Assembly: GCA_000818945.1 (NCBI GenBank)
Contig: KN805379.1
Span: forward strand, 627,756 to 691,755
Direction: 5' to 3'
Origin: Schizochytrium sp. CCTCC M209059
Lineage: Eukaryota; Sar; Bigyra; Thraustochytrida; Thraustochytriidae
DNA: 64,000 nucleotides
Shown here piece by piece: positions 27,701-37,597 of the stretch. The position numbers and the translations under genes are program-made. Each line of letters begins with the position of its first letter. The first letter of the stretch is position 1. Under the pieces are notes generated by a model. It was not told the DNA's origin, searched no databases, and saw nothing but the letters and a program-made list of their open reading frames with translations.

Positions 27701-30700
27701 TCGTCATCATGATGGTTGCTGCCGTCGTCATTGTCGAGGTCGCATTCGTCAATGCCACTGTCTGCAAGAGGCACGAGTTCGCAGGCGTTAAGGACAGGAT
27801 TACTAAAGGGCAGGCGTACACGATGCTGCACATGGTCGATGCGGTGATTAATGGACATCGACATGGCGCGCAAATCCACGGGCGCAGACATGCAACGCTG
27901 AAGCTCGGCGCTGGCCCAGGACCATGCGATGGTTCCATCACAGCTTCGTGAGCGCGGTTTGTTGCCCACCAAGGGCGAAGGCGAACCGCTCGCGCCACCA
28001 TGCATGGAAGTCGCACCAGAGGCACCTTGCATCTGACTAGCAAGTTCGCGCTCGTAGATGCTGACAATATCCAAATGCGCACTCAGGCGCACACCCTGAT
28101 GAAGCAGGCTTAGGGCTTCGAGCAAAACACCGGGGCGGGCGAGAATCGCGTCGGCACTTTCGTCCCGTACGCATGCGTGCAAAATGCGAAAAATTGCACC
28201 ATGAAGCTCCGCGTTAAAGAGTATATTGAACGGCAAGCTGGAAAAGGACTTGAAAATGGGAGCGTCAAGAGACGGCGTCATGAGACGCGCCACATTCATG
28301 GGTCCCGGGGCCGAAGCATTGGCCAAGGTAAAGCTCGACGTCACCCGAAGGTGTGGCGAGGAAGCGTGTGCCGCGCCTGCCGCATCCGCAGATGGAGACG
28401 ACGCCGCTTCGCGAAGAGCGAGCGCCTCGCCTTCGGGAAGACTGTCGAGACTAGAACTGATATCCCTTCGCTTGCGCTTGCGCTTATGAAAGAGGTCAAA
28501 ATTCTCCTCCATGATTTGACGCTCCTCCGCCGAGCTGTGCGAAAAGTAAAGGTCCAGATCAGCGCTCCAATACGGTTCCTTGAGCGAGAAGGTGCCCTCC
28601 ACATCTTTGGCGCTGGGAGGATTGAAGTCTGCAATTTCAGCGAGGACGTCCTCGAGACGTCCACCTTCCTCAAGAACGCGAGGTGGAATGCATGCCTCGA
28701 TCGAACTGAAGGTTCTCTTGCCGCCGCGACTCGACGCAAGGGCATGAACGACCTGCTTGCGCAAGGTCTCGGCTGGATGTTCGCCGAGACGCGTTCGATC
28801 GTGCGCAAGCACGCTCATCAAGTTGAGCATGGCCTCGCATACACTCGCAAGCTGATCGTCGTCGAGTTTCTCGGACTCTGCGCGGCGCTGACGACGACTC
28901 TTGCGTCTGCCTGAACCACTACCATCGTCTTCAAGAGAGAAGCGGGCTGCCGAAGCGTAGCTAAGCACCTCGTCCACTTCAAAACGTTTGGCAACCCAGC
29001 GAAAAAAGGAGTCGCCGTCCATGACAGAGGCTGCGTATTGAAGCGTGAAGAGATCGAGGTCATAACCGTACCACACCCAGCTTCGCGAAAGATACTGCTG
29101 CGGTTCAAGCTCGACGAGAACACCATTGCGTACCCATGCCCGAGCGCGAATCTGCGCGACCTTTGACAACACACGAAGTGGATGTTCTGCGACGAGACAT
29201 GCAAAGCCAGGTGGCGTTGGATCCTCTTTATCGGTTGAGGCGTCTTCCGCCTGAGCAATGAGGCGGTCTAATACATCGAAAATACCCATACAACCCGAGG
29301 GTGGCGACGGAGGCCGTCCATTTCCCGTTTCGAGAACTTGGCGCAGTGTAACCCGTTCTTCAGAGTCTTCGACGGCAGCGTGGAAGATACCTGCCCAGAA
29401 ACGATGCAAGGGAATATGAATTGAAGTCGCGTAGCTCCCTGACGAAACAACGTGAGTCAGGCTGGCGACAACACCAGCAAAGGGATCGCCCCCTTTGGCC
29501 TGCGAGGTACTCAAAGTGGCAAAGCGTCGGGCCACAAGACCTTGCCCCTGCAACCAGTTCGCAAGCGCACGTGTAGAGGATCGAAGAGCATTGAGTGCTC
29601 TGGGTCGCGGTGCATTTTTGTCCTGAAGAACCTGTCTAAAGCCATCAACGAGGCGAAAGAAGGCGCAAATCATCTCCATCTCGAGTAAAAAGGCAGACTC
29701 CCAAATGCCCCGTTGCTCGTACTCGGTGTGTACATCAACCTTGCGCGTTTGCGGGTTGATCTCTTGGAGCAACGAGAAGATGCCTAGCGCTTGTTCGAGA
29801 ATGCCGGGGCGATTCAAGACAGCGTGCTGCACGACAGAATCGTGAACGAGAAGAAGGCGAAGGTCCATGATGGGTCGGTAAAAGAGGCGCGCCTCGACGG
29901 CCTTAGAAGACACATCGACAATGGAGTTGTTTGATCCTGGCGCGGCGCTACTCAAGGGAGGAAAACCACCATCTTGACCGAGCGTGCGCAAACGTCGCGA
30001 AGTGTCTGGTGATGCCGAGGACGACGACGACGACGACGACGCAGCAGAAGGAAAGGGGTGTCGATGCCCAGCGCCGAGCAACGGACTGCTTGGGGTCTGC
30101 ATGCCAGCAGGTAGCTCGATGACATCGAACCTTCTTGGCGATGCAGACCTTTGACCAAGCTCATAAATTGCCTCCACCGTCACACCGAGCATGTCCGTGT
30201 CGCAACCCGTAACGAGATGGCGCACTTGTTCGGCGCTATTACAAAGTTGACAAAGGATGCGATCAAGGTACTCATTGATACTCTCGCGCACAGTCTTTTC
30301 GCCGTGAAGGTAGTTGACGATCAAATAGCCATAATTTTGCACAAAGGCATTCGTGTAGCGCGCCTTGAAGTCATCGTCAATGAGCAGACGCAACACGAGA
30401 ATCCCTAGGGACTGCTGCGCCGGCGCCTGCAAGTAAACACCGAATCGAATAAAGGACGCAATGCAAATGTCGTCCCTTGGTGGGCCGCGCAAGGCATGAG
30501 CGCTGGCACCCGAGACATTCCTTCGTTGATCAGCGGCGCTTGAACCCACGAGTTCCTCTGCGATTAATCGACGCAGCGGCGGACCCAGCTCACAAAGTTC
30601 GGTAAGAAAGCGAATCATCTCACTAAAGAGTCGTTCACGCTTTTCTACATACATGTCACGGCAAACGCCAAAATGTTGAACGCCATTGGTATTCAAAGTT

Positions 30701-31803
30701 TCGAGAATGTCGAGATGCGCAAGACTTGCATCCATCAAGTTTGGCTGCGAGCGCCATGAAGCGTTATGGTCGACATGGCTGGAGAAACGTCCCCTTGGTG
30801 GCGCTGCAAAGGATGGCCAATCCTGAGACTGTCCACTCGAGTCTGAATCGGCAACATCTGTCCCGTCAGGAGGTGGCGAGGGCGAAGAGGGCGGAAGAGC
30901 CTGTAAACTGACGACGGGATCCTGCGAAGAGATGGCGCGCAGCACATCGCAGATACAGAGCAAGAGTTCGCGGACAAAAACACTCGCAACGAGCTCAGCT
31001 CCGCGGCGCACCGCGGAACCGAGATCTGCATTTGTTTCGTCATTAGCTGAGCTCGTGGCCCTGTGCGCTTTGCAGTTGCCTTCTGGACGCCATGCATTTG
31101 GATCGCCGCAATCGCAGCATCCACCACTGTTTGATTTGTAGATACGAAAGTCATGGCCTTCGTGTTCGGCAGGATCAAAACACTCGACACAAATGCACGA
31201 ACTCTCTGTGGTGCCGCAGTCCTTGCAGCGATAGGCGACGTGGTTGCTAAGCCAGACGCGATTGCATCGTGGCCAGGAAGATCCGAACTTTTCCTGAAGC
31301 TGCTGTCCTGCCACTTCGGGGTCCTGGGCACCGGTTGCAATCCACTTGCACAGTACCATTGCACGTTCCATGGCAACCAGACTAAAGGAGAGTCGATTGT
31401 CCCACCACGACTGCTCTAACGCATTTAAAAGGGCGTCTTGCGCGACGGCTTTCTCGACATTTTCATCCAAAATAGCCTTGGCTAGATTTTGTAGACTTTC
31501 GCCACGTCTGCCCGGCGCTGCGGCATCTTTAACAAAGTCTTCAACACGTGCGCGGAGGGATCTTGACGTCGACGGTGGTGGAGGATTGCTGAGGCCTGGC
31601 GATCCAGCTCCCGAAGCAGTTTCTAAGTCCTCCTCCGACAGCTGCTGGTGCTGCTGGGGCTGCTGGGGCCGGTGCTGGTGCTGGCCCTGCTGCTGGTTTT
31701 GCTGCTGGTTTTGCTGCTGTTGCAGCTGTTGCTGCGCCTGCGCGGAGAGTCGCAGCCCCGAGGCCATGCCGGCCAGAGCGTTGCCGAGGCCGCCGGCCCA
31801 CAT
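24757..31803 (-). CDS. UBR-box RING E3 ubiquitin ligase (N-recognin; UBR1/PRT6-like)
   Basis: 2,348 residues from 31803, the first true ATG (MWAGGLGNALAG); the frame is open upstream but without ATG. UBR-box N-recognins bind destabilising N-terminal residues and ubiquitinate the protein. The UBR zinc-finger lies at about 171-240 (CNRVWLSNHVAYRCKDC through CCDCGDPNAW and NCKAH). A long helical middle follows. A RING-H2 domain lies at about 1705-1805 (CALC, then CGHHVHLDC, then CPICRG), with a long insertion between its first Cys pair and the CGHH. The C-terminal about 165 residues form the Cys/His-rich autoinhibitory cap known from UBR1 (CELCSTSL, ICLHCGHTLCLS, FLPAYTSSAYII). A Gln-rich N-terminus and a Lys run (about 1588-1597) are low-complexity. 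Closest subfamily cannot be fixed by eye. Confidence 0.93.
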   Translation of the reverse strand: MWAGGLGNALAGMASGLRLSAQAQQQLQQQQNQQQNQQQGQHQHRPQQPQQHQQLSEEDLETASGAGSPGLSNPPPPSTSRSLRARVEDFVKDAAAPGRRGESLQNLAKAILDENVEKAVAQDALLNALEQSWWDNRLSFSLVAMERAMVLCKWIATGAQDPEVAGQQLQEKFGSSWPRCNRVWLSNHVAYRCKDCGTTESSCICVECFDPAEHEGHDFRIYKSNSGGCCDCGDPNAWRPEGNCKAHRATSSANDETNADLGSAVRRGAELVASVFVRELLLCICDVLRAISSQDPVVSLQALPPSSPSPPPDGTDVADSDSSGQSQDWPSFAAPPRGRFSSHVDHNASWRSQPNLMDASLAHLDILETLNTNGVQHFGVCRDMYVEKRERLFSEMIRFLTELCELGPPLRRLIAEELVGSSAADQRRNVSGASAHALRGPPRDDICIASFIRFGVYLQAPAQQSLGILVLRLLIDDDFKARYTNAFVQNYGYLIVNYLHGEKTVRESINEYLDRILCQLCNSAEQVRHLVTGCDTDMLGVTVEAIYELGQRSASPRRFDVIELPAGMQTPSSPLLGAGHRHPFPSAASSSSSSSSASPDTSRRLRTLGQDGGFPPLSSAAPGSNNSIVDVSSKAVEARLFYRPIMDLRLLLVHDSVVQHAVLNRPGILEQALGIFSLLQEINPQTRKVDVHTEYEQRGIWESAFLLEMEMICAFFRLVDGFRQVLQDKNAPRPRALNALRSSTRALANWLQGQGLVARRFATLSTSQAKGGDPFAGVVASLTHVVSSGSYATSIHIPLHRFWAGIFHAAVEDSEERVTLRQVLETGNGRPPSPPSGCMGIFDVLDRLIAQAEDASTDKEDPTPPGFACLVAEHPLRVLSKVAQIRARAWVRNGVLVELEPQQYLSRSWVWYGYDLDLFTLQYAASVMDGDSFFRWVAKRFEVDEVLSYASAARFSLEDDGSGSGRRKSRRQRRAESEKLDDDQLASVCEAMLNLMSVLAHDRTRLGEHPAETLRKQVVHALASSRGGKRTFSSIEACIPPRVLEEGGRLEDVLAEIADFNPPSAKDVEGTFSLKEPYWSADLDLYFSHSSAEERQIMEENFDLFHKRKRKRRDISSSLDSLPEGEALALREAASSPSADAAGAAHASSPHLRVTSSFTLANASAPGPMNVARLMTPSLDAPIFKSFSSLPFNILFNAELHGAIFRILHACVRDESADAILARPGVLLEALSLLHQGVRLSAHLDIVSIYERELASQMQGASGATSMHGGASGSPSPLVGNKPRSRSCDGTIAWSWASAELQRCMSAPVDLRAMSMSINHRIDHVQHRVRLPFSNPVLNACELVPLADSGIDECDLDNDDGSNHHDDDHMSGARSARAYGRAHAASGSAADWSWPAPVQTPRLGSSFGEASSTVRENMEGSTHDRAGRLPPGSPEASRMERFYEKSTLGRLPEPLRTLAPRAREDWSVGVSIYLLLLQLVHAQDRWGRDVQDLATALVNDITEHMRQLAPGLRVLGEHFTSSPRSPLSSGRGSKLGAMRTASSTSPSGAQSSDAGKLSSPDVSDAGSVAAEDSSITEALTPTSTLTTKKRKKKKKKKTGTEDSRASCGSASSVGSGGASQKADDADPGSIAARQARIMAKFAKRQATFLSSAKTQGLELDDVDVGNSSSGNDALSSEKHQATTPLTRDFAAGSRGVPRPGLQAPDAPECALCRETATLKRPMGVVAYAGRGSLAGELSRQFCHGSPVLQASLPPKARSKLETTLVRACGHHVHLDCLGTYRNSLPAAANDILDANLAEYRCPICRGLANTALLLFPADETSSSNAVQAGDDQEQKAWQRNVRNYLRSITGNFRSFAPTVDLWDIGRLFHENSLMTICAANEDTSTSMFQAFETLAYLSQSLSHGVRHIMADEEHLQSSADRIQEKLRFSSPQDFAQCPMDLLCSLMLLYADQDPSEAGSQALATSLAQMIVALGLEGASRNEETLDAAIKDREALAAAPTGANDTSNSRGHLSLEHFVQDACRRLCAMNDSAGSRKIEAGDVVKHGLASLAARVKYVSGVAPSDAASKLCASFVQVFLIAREALKLRDYGAIGRQQWASVRETLRAVESGSVDLASLGLCVTDHMIRTKVDQILNGLAGVLGNEHMCKDVLQKEVECVLSAPALACAPRLELPGLLQLPQLYTNLYLQFCEGATSKGLETCELCSTSLSTETAMICLHCGHTLCLSYKCRLEGVPQRLISHVRSCPGVVSRSVCAFLPAYTSSAYIIVNDTRMMDFGSIFLDAHGEADPLLRRGKPLYASDARLRQLRRLVCGLGFTTEMAGMRRISHFIVETRHPVHEVVETAENFP

Positions 31804-32397
31804 GTCGGCCTGCGAGAGCTCCTCCTCTTCAGGCCAAGCGTCGCACGCGAGGCCAGCGCCGCCGGCGAGACTCCTCCGGTCCCGCGCGTCGAAGGCCTCG
31901 CCTGCCCTCTCTCCCTCCCGCCCGCCTCTCGGCCCGCCCGCACGCACGCACGCACGCCTGCTCGCGGCGGCGACTCGTGCGGAGAGCGAGCTGGATGGAG
32001 TTTGGAATTTGCTTTGCTCTGTTTGAAATCAGCTCTGCTTAGCTCTGCTCTGCTCTGCTCTGCTCTGCGCTGCACTGCAGCCGCCGAGCTCGAGCTCGCG
32101 CGGCCCCTGCCGCGGCCGCGGCTGGCGCGGGCTTCGCTCGCTCGCTCCGCGCGGGCGTCGCGCGAGGGCCTTGTGGCTGGATAGCTGACTGGATGGATGG
32201 ATGGATGGATGTGGATGGATGGAGGAATGAATGCGGCAAAAAGGGAACTGTTTGCTCGCTCGCTGCTCCACCTCGCGAGGCCTCCCGCGCCGGACCTTCG
32301 CGGCGAGAGCCTGCGCGGCGCGCGCGGCGGCCTCCTCCTCGCCGCGTCGTTTCCGTGTTTCTCCCCGCGGGGCCCCAGCCAGCGAGGCTCGCCGCGC
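31804..32397. promoter_or_regulatory. Putative bidirectional promoter region (E3 ligase / UFSP2)
   Basis: 594 GC-rich bases between two divergent ATGs. Contains CACG, GCTCTGCT (about 32036-32068) and GGAT (about 32191-32220) short tandem arrays. No TATA box is obvious. Inferred from arrangement only. Confidence 0.4.
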
Positions 32398-33990
32398 ATG
32401 GCGACGGTCTCGGTGGATGCCCATGTGCTCGCGCGCCTGCACAGATTGCCGCCGACGAAGCGGCCGCGGCTGCTGGCGCTGCCGCGGCTCCTTCGAGAAC
32501 GAGAGGCGGCGGCGGCGACCGTCGTCGTCGTCGCGGCCTTCGAGACGGACGATGCCGCGCAGACGATGCCGTGCGCGGGGCTCGAGCCGCTGAGACAGAC
32601 GGAAAGCTCGAGGCAAGAACCCGGGGGAGGGGATCTTGTGGGACGCCTTTTTGCACCCTTTGAGCATGAGCGCGAGCCCATGGTCGTGCTTGTGTGCATG
32701 TTCAAGCTCGACAAGGCGGCTGGACTGGAGGAAAACAAGAAGATCCTACGTCACACAAGCGTGTTCCGGTTCGGAGACAAAACCCTGGTCCAGGTGAAGC
32801 CTCTCGATGAGGGAGGCGCTGCAGCAAATCTTTCCGTCTTAGAGGTGACGCTGGCAGAAGCGCTTCATGCGCGGAATGCTAAAGAGTACGAGCAGAGCGT
32901 GTGTCAAGGAATATTTGTTGCCCGTGTCACTCCGTTTCAGGCTCGATCCAGCAAGCGTGGAGACAATGTAGGATCTGTACGTGTCGGAGCGTCTCAAAGT
33001 CAAAATGAATTCCATGAAATCGAGGTTTGTGCACTGGTGCCGCTGCATTTGTCATGCAGTGAGGCCAGTGCGTGCCTTGTGCAGCTTGTTGAGGCGGAAC
33101 TCGAAGTGTCGCAGGCTCAAGGTCGCGCTGCGCGACTTCATGTTCACTTGATTGACGCAGGACTCCCGGTGCACGTGCGCAGCTGCGGAGATCAAGCACG
33201 ATCGGAACTTGGTCTTGCGCGGAGTGCGCGCCTCCCAAGTGATGCGTCGCGCATTGATCGTGTGTTGACGCCTGCGCGCTCTGCGCTGCTTCGCGGAGCC
33301 CATCATGTGGCACCAATGCCCGAAAAATTGGCGCGAGCAGGGGGGCGAGTCCACATTGCATCGGGCAAGTTCGACTATTTTCATTACGAATGCGAGGGTA
33401 TGAATGATCGCGGATGGGGCTGCGCGTACAGAAGTTTGCAGATGATGCTGAGCTACTTTTACTTTCGAGGATTTATCACATTGTCCGAGATCAAGGACGT
33501 GCCAGATGTGGTACAGATTCAGGTTATATTGCAAGAAATGAAAGTCATGGACGCGCAATTCAAGGCAGGTTGCAATCAGTGGATCGGGTCCCAGGAGATT
33601 GCATGGGTTTTGAGTGCGCTCGTGGACGTGGACTGTCGATTTGTCAAAGTAGAAACGCGGGGGGCTGCGTCGCTTCAAGAGGCCTTTGCGCAGATTGAAG
33701 AACACCTCGCCGAAGCAGACACTCCCATTGTGGCATGCGGAGCGAAGCTAGCCCTCGTTTTTGCCGGAACTGCGCGTGCTGGACCAGGGCGGCCATTCAG
33801 TGAAAGCAAGCTCTTGATTGCGGACCCGCACTACTCTGGTCCTGATGACGTGAAGATGATCTTACATGAGCAGGTGCGTATGGAGGGATACGCTGCGGTC
33901 CCGGTGAGCTGGCGGGACGTTTCCTCGGTCTTTGCACCAGGAAAACGCGTTGCACCAGCGACATGGACGCTGGTGCTGCCAATGCTTTAG
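32398..33990 (+). CDS. UFSP2: Ufm1-specific protease 2-like cysteine protease
   Basis: 530 residues from the ATG at 32398; an earlier in-frame ATG at 32197 lies in a GGAT microsatellite and was rejected. The C-terminal about 210 residues are a peptidase C78 domain: YHYECEGMNDRGWGCAYRSLQ-type block with the nucleophile Cys342, a helical WIGSQEIAWVLSAL segment, and LIADPHYSG carrying the Asp476-Pro-His478 pair of the triad. The N-terminal half is poorly conserved, as in UFSP2 of animals. UFSP2 matures the ubiquitin-like modifier UFM1 and removes it from targets such as ribosomal protein uL24 at the ER. Its presence implies a complete UFMylation pathway elsewhere in the genome. Confidence 0.9.
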   Translation: MATVSVDAHVLARLHRLPPTKRPRLLALPRLLREREAAAATVVVVAAFETDDAAQTMPCAGLEPLRQTESSRQEPGGGDLVGRLFAPFEHEREPMVVLVCMFKLDKAAGLEENKKILRHTSVFRFGDKTLVQVKPLDEGGAAANLSVLEVTLAEALHARNAKEYEQSVCQGIFVARVTPFQARSSKRGDNVGSVRVGASQSQNEFHEIEVCALVPLHLSCSEASACLVQLVEAELEVSQAQGRAARLHVHLIDAGLPVHVRSCGDQARSELGLARSARLPSDASRIDRVLTPARSALLRGAHHVAPMPEKLARAGGRVHIASGKFDYFHYECEGMNDRGWGCAYRSLQMMLSYFYFRGFITLSEIKDVPDVVQIQVILQEMKVMDAQFKAGCNQWIGSQEIAWVLSALVDVDCRFVKVETRGAASLQEAFAQIEEHLAEADTPIVACGAKLALVFAGTARAGPGRPFSESKLLIADPHYSGPDDVKMILHEQVRMEGYAAVPVSWRDVSSVFAPGKRVAPATWTLVLPML

Positions 33991-34356
33991 ACCGAAATGA
34001 ATAACAGCACACAGTACTTGTGCTTGTGTGCGTGCATGTAGTCGTGCGGCCCAGCCCACAGAGGAGAGGTGTGTTGGTGGAGAAGAGAGAAATAGAGAGA
34101 AAGAAATGGAAGAGAAGAGAAGAGAAGGAAGAGAAAGAGAATGGGACGTGTTGGCCCATTTTTGCATCCCTGCCACGACACGCCTTCTGCGCCCGCCCAA
34201 GGTCATTCATACGTTCATTGTGCACAGTTTGGACGTGGCTCTGCTTGGAGCCGCTTCATCCACTAAAAGAGGCCCTCGCGGCTGCCCAATCGTTAATGTG
34301 ACGCCCAGTAGTCATTGCGCGCCAGTTGTATCTTGATTATTGCGAAGGGATCCCGA
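33991..34356. other. Spacer between convergent genes
   Basis: 366 bases with a long purine-only stretch (about 34079-34143, gagaaa-type). It presumably contains both 3' ends. Nothing else seen. Confidence 0.45.
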
Positions 34357-35700
34357 TCACACGCGGATCATCGCTACAATATTAGAAGATTTCGTTGGCA
34401 AGATGTGTCGGTGAAAGACCGAGGCGGAAGCAGAGTATTCCGCATCTTCATGATTTGACTCGCGGCGCTTGCTTCGCGGCTTTACGCCAAAGAGAAAGAC
34501 GGCGGCAATGACGATGGAAGTGCCCACGACAAATTGAAATGTAAGCTCGAAATCAAAAAGCAAGGACGAAAGCACAGAGGAAAGCACGATAGAGATCGAA
34601 GTCGCAAATCCTTTGAGGATATTGTCCGCGTACTTCATGACGACAGCAATCATGAGGCCGCCACCCGCTTGCACGAGGACCACGAGCCAAACAATCATCG
34701 TGTAGCCACTAAAGAAACCATCTTCGTACACGGCAGCTGCATCGTTGACAAGGACGCCGAAAAGCCCGAGAATCGTCCCGAAAATAGCCAGCTGCATGTT
34801 GCGCGTAAAGAGAGAGACAACTCTGCCGTGCTTGAGGATCTTTTCCGTGTATACGCCGGCAAAGCCCGAGGAAACGCAGGCGAGAAGGACACACGTGACG
34901 CCGACAACGCGGCTACCATCGGCATTTTGTTGATGGCTTTTTGCAGGAGCGGGTGAAGATGCAAGCTGGACTAAGGCCACCCCCATCATGAGCAGCACGA
35001 GAGCAGTGAGTTGGTACATGGACAGCGAACGTCCTAGCATGGACACGCTAAACATTGCAGTCGTGAGGATCTTGAGCTGATAGGTGACCTGATAGACGGC
35101 GGCCTCGAGGTTTGAAAGTGCGATGAAGAGCAGATTGTTCTGGATTGTGTAGAGAATTCCGGGGACTGCCAGCTTGAAGATATCCGTGTTAGTGAGCTCG
35201 CTGCGTGTGAATTCCCAAAAGTCTCCCTTTGACTCTCGTTCTTGGTAGACTCCATAGGTCGATATCGCCAACTTTAAGAGCTCTGCCATGACGACGGCCG
35301 TTGACGACTTGTAGAGCTTGCCATTCGAGGCGGCGTTTGTTCGCGAGAAGCGCATCGCGAGAACGAGGACCGTGTTCTGCACAATAAGGAGAATAAGACT
35401 GAGCCATTTGAGCTCAATGGTGACGCCTCCAAGTTTAATGACTCCCGTTTTCTCGCTGATTGTTGACTTTGCGGGCCGCGTCGTTCTGCTTCTCGGTGGC
35501 AGCGGGGCGTCAAAGCCTTCTGCAGCCCTGGTCGGCTTGACGCCGCCGCTAGTCGCCGTAGAATCGAAGTGCTGCAGGCCGATCACGCTGTGATTGTTGC
35601 GCAAGACATTCGCGCCGTATGGCCGCTGTTGCGCCTGGCGCGCAGGGTAAAAGTCCGCGTCGAGGCTCGAGCTCTCGCTGGTGGACCGCTTCATGGCCAT
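34357..35700 (-). CDS. Nucleotide-sugar transporter, SLC35A type (UDP-galactose/UDP-GlcNAc/CMP-sialic acid-like)
   Basis: 447 residues from the ATG at 35700. After a about 85-residue cytosolic N-terminus, about ten hydrophobic helices follow. Signature blocks of the SLC35A family are present: TAVVMAELLKLAIS, VPGILYTIQNNLLFIALSNL, AAVYQVTYQLKILTTAMFS, SSGFAGVYTEKILK and VVMKYADNILKGFATSISIV. These antiporters move a nucleotide sugar into the Golgi or ER lumen in exchange for the nucleoside monophosphate. The substrate cannot be decided from motifs alone. The C-tail is short and polar. Confidence 0.93.
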   Translation of the reverse strand: MAMKRSTSESSSLDADFYPARQAQQRPYGANVLRNNHSVIGLQHFDSTATSGGVKPTRAAEGFDAPLPPRSRTTRPAKSTISEKTGVIKLGGVTIELKWLSLILLIVQNTVLVLAMRFSRTNAASNGKLYKSSTAVVMAELLKLAISTYGVYQERESKGDFWEFTRSELTNTDIFKLAVPGILYTIQNNLLFIALSNLEAAVYQVTYQLKILTTAMFSVSMLGRSLSMYQLTALVLLMMGVALVQLASSPAPAKSHQQNADGSRVVGVTCVLLACVSSGFAGVYTEKILKHGRVVSLFTRNMQLAIFGTILGLFGVLVNDAAAVYEDGFFSGYTMIVWLVVLVQAGGGLMIAVVMKYADNILKGFATSISIVLSSVLSSLLFDFELTFQFVVGTSIVIAAVFLFGVKPRSKRRESNHEDAEYSASASVFHRHILPTKSSNIVAMIRV

Positions 35701-37597
35701 GTCCTCGGGGTTCGACTTTTTGCCTGCGGAAACGCGCGTGGGAGCGCTCGCGCGCGACGGGCCTCGCCTCGCCTCGCCTCGCCGTCGTTGCCGCCCTGCG
35801 CCACTCCGCTCCGCTCCGCTGCGCGGTCAGTCACTACGCGCGTGAAGCCGGAACCGTTGCCGCGTTGCTGGCAGCTGCGATGGCGGCTCCAAGACCGTTC
35901 TTTCGGCTCTCTCGGAGCGGCAGCGAGGTCGGGCCGTAGTACTTGGTCGTGGCTGGCTGCCCGTGCTCGAGCGGTTGCCACGTTTGCAGCGGAGACGTCT
36001 TGGTGCGCGGTCGGCTGCGGCCGCAGCTCGCAAGTCCCAGCGGCCAGCAGAAGATCTTGTCTTGCTTCATCCCCAAAGCTAGCTAGCTATCATTGGCCGA
36101 CTTGATCCTCAAATAACGAGGTCGTCGATGCACCAAGTGGTGAGTCTCGGCCATTGCGGAGAAAGGAAGGAGGGGAAGAAGGAAGGGAAGAAGTCGCTTT
36201 GCACCGCGCAGTGCTTGCCTTGCTCTAACGAGTCCGTACCCGGTATAGTAGTAGGAGTAGCCTCGTAGTAGGGCCACATCATCAATGACACGGACGGCAC
36301 AAGGCCTCGTCATAAGCCTAGCCTTCCGAGTCCTTCTTGGGTGCATACATCTACATGCTGTTCTTATTATACATATGGTGGTAAGCAACGAAGATGGCCA
36401 CGCTTTTACCAGCCTGAAGAGGCAGACGGACAGCAGCTCCAGCAGGCGTGTGTGTGATGCATGCATGCACAAGCAAGCAAGTTTCTACTTCTTTGTTTGA
36501 CTCGCCATCCATCATATCGTCCACTCCAGTCCACAACACCAATCAACCAACCAAGTCCTCTTCAATCGTTCTTGCACACGCATGCATCGCCGAGTACCGC
36601 TGCCGCGTCGTGATGGTGACCGAGACATCTTTTACCGCACTCGTCGGTCGCGCGCGAGCGAGCCTCCCGTAAAGGGGCACGCGGCCGCGACGTCCCGGGC
36701 CGCCCCCCAGGGCGGAGAGTCGTCCCTATATCGCTGCCTTTATGGTGGGTTACGCTGTACGTTTTCGCGGGATCTCTCTCCTGCCGCGTGTGCACGCGGC
36801 CACCGAGAAGCGCGCAATCTCCTTTCTCTCCCGCCGGCTTTCCGCTTGGGCACGGCACGCACGCACGCACCAACGCAGGCAGGCAGGCAGGCACGCACGC
36901 ACGCAGGCGGGCAGGTAGGCCGGCCGCGAGCCGCCGGCCCCGCGCGAGCGAGCGCAGCGCAGCGTCGTCGCGGCGGCAGCGGCTGCAGCGGCGGCTGCGG
37001 CGCGCGAAAAGAGGCGCGTGCGGCACGTGCGTGCACCAGCCCAGCCAGCCCAGTCCATTCCATTCCATTCCATTCCAGCGCGGCCCTCCCTCCCCGCGAC
37101 TGCAACGGCGCCGGGCCCCTGCCCAGCGCAGCGCAGCGTAGCGCAGCGGGCGCGGCCCGAGCGACGCGCGAGGCGAGACGAGACGAGACGGGTGGGCGAG
37201 CGAGCGAGCGAGCGAGCGGGGGACCTACCTCACCTTCCTTCTGTCAACCTATCTAGGCCAGAGCGAGCTTAGCTAGAGAGGCGAGGCGAGGCGAGGCCAG
37301 ACGAGACCAGCGCGTGCACGCGCGTGCAGGAGCAAGCAGAGCAGAGCAGAGCAGAGCAGAGCAGCGGCAGGCGAGGTGTAGGTACACTTCGCGTGGACGA
37401 GCGCAAGCGCGTGCAGACCAGAGTCGCGCCGAGAGAGGCGCCGAGAGAAGGAAGGGAAGGAAGGGAGACGAGCGGCGCACGGTGCGCCGCCAGGAGCGAC
37501 GAGGGCCCTCGTGCGAACGCTTGGCCGGAGGGCGAAGAAGCCCGACGGCGACCGCGAGTCCGGAAACCCCAAGTCCGCGGACAATCAGGAAGGCAAC
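35701..37597. other. 1.9-kb GC-rich spacer between divergent genes
   Basis: Contains the 5' sides of the transporter (left) and the divergent PP2C (right). It holds GCACGCAC/GCAGGCAG arrays (about 36857-36915), CATTC repeats (about 37056-37077), GAGC repeats (about 37196-37218) and AGAGC repeats (about 37336-37362). A less GC-rich middle (about 36070-36600) shows no ORF with domain features. Putative promoters for both genes; no RNA gene recognised. Confidence 0.45.

Noticed and set aside
31804..31947. N-terminal extension of the E3 ligase beyond 31803
   Set aside because: The frame is open, but the first codon there is GTG and the residues are Gly/Arg-rich repeat translation; the first ATG is at 31803.
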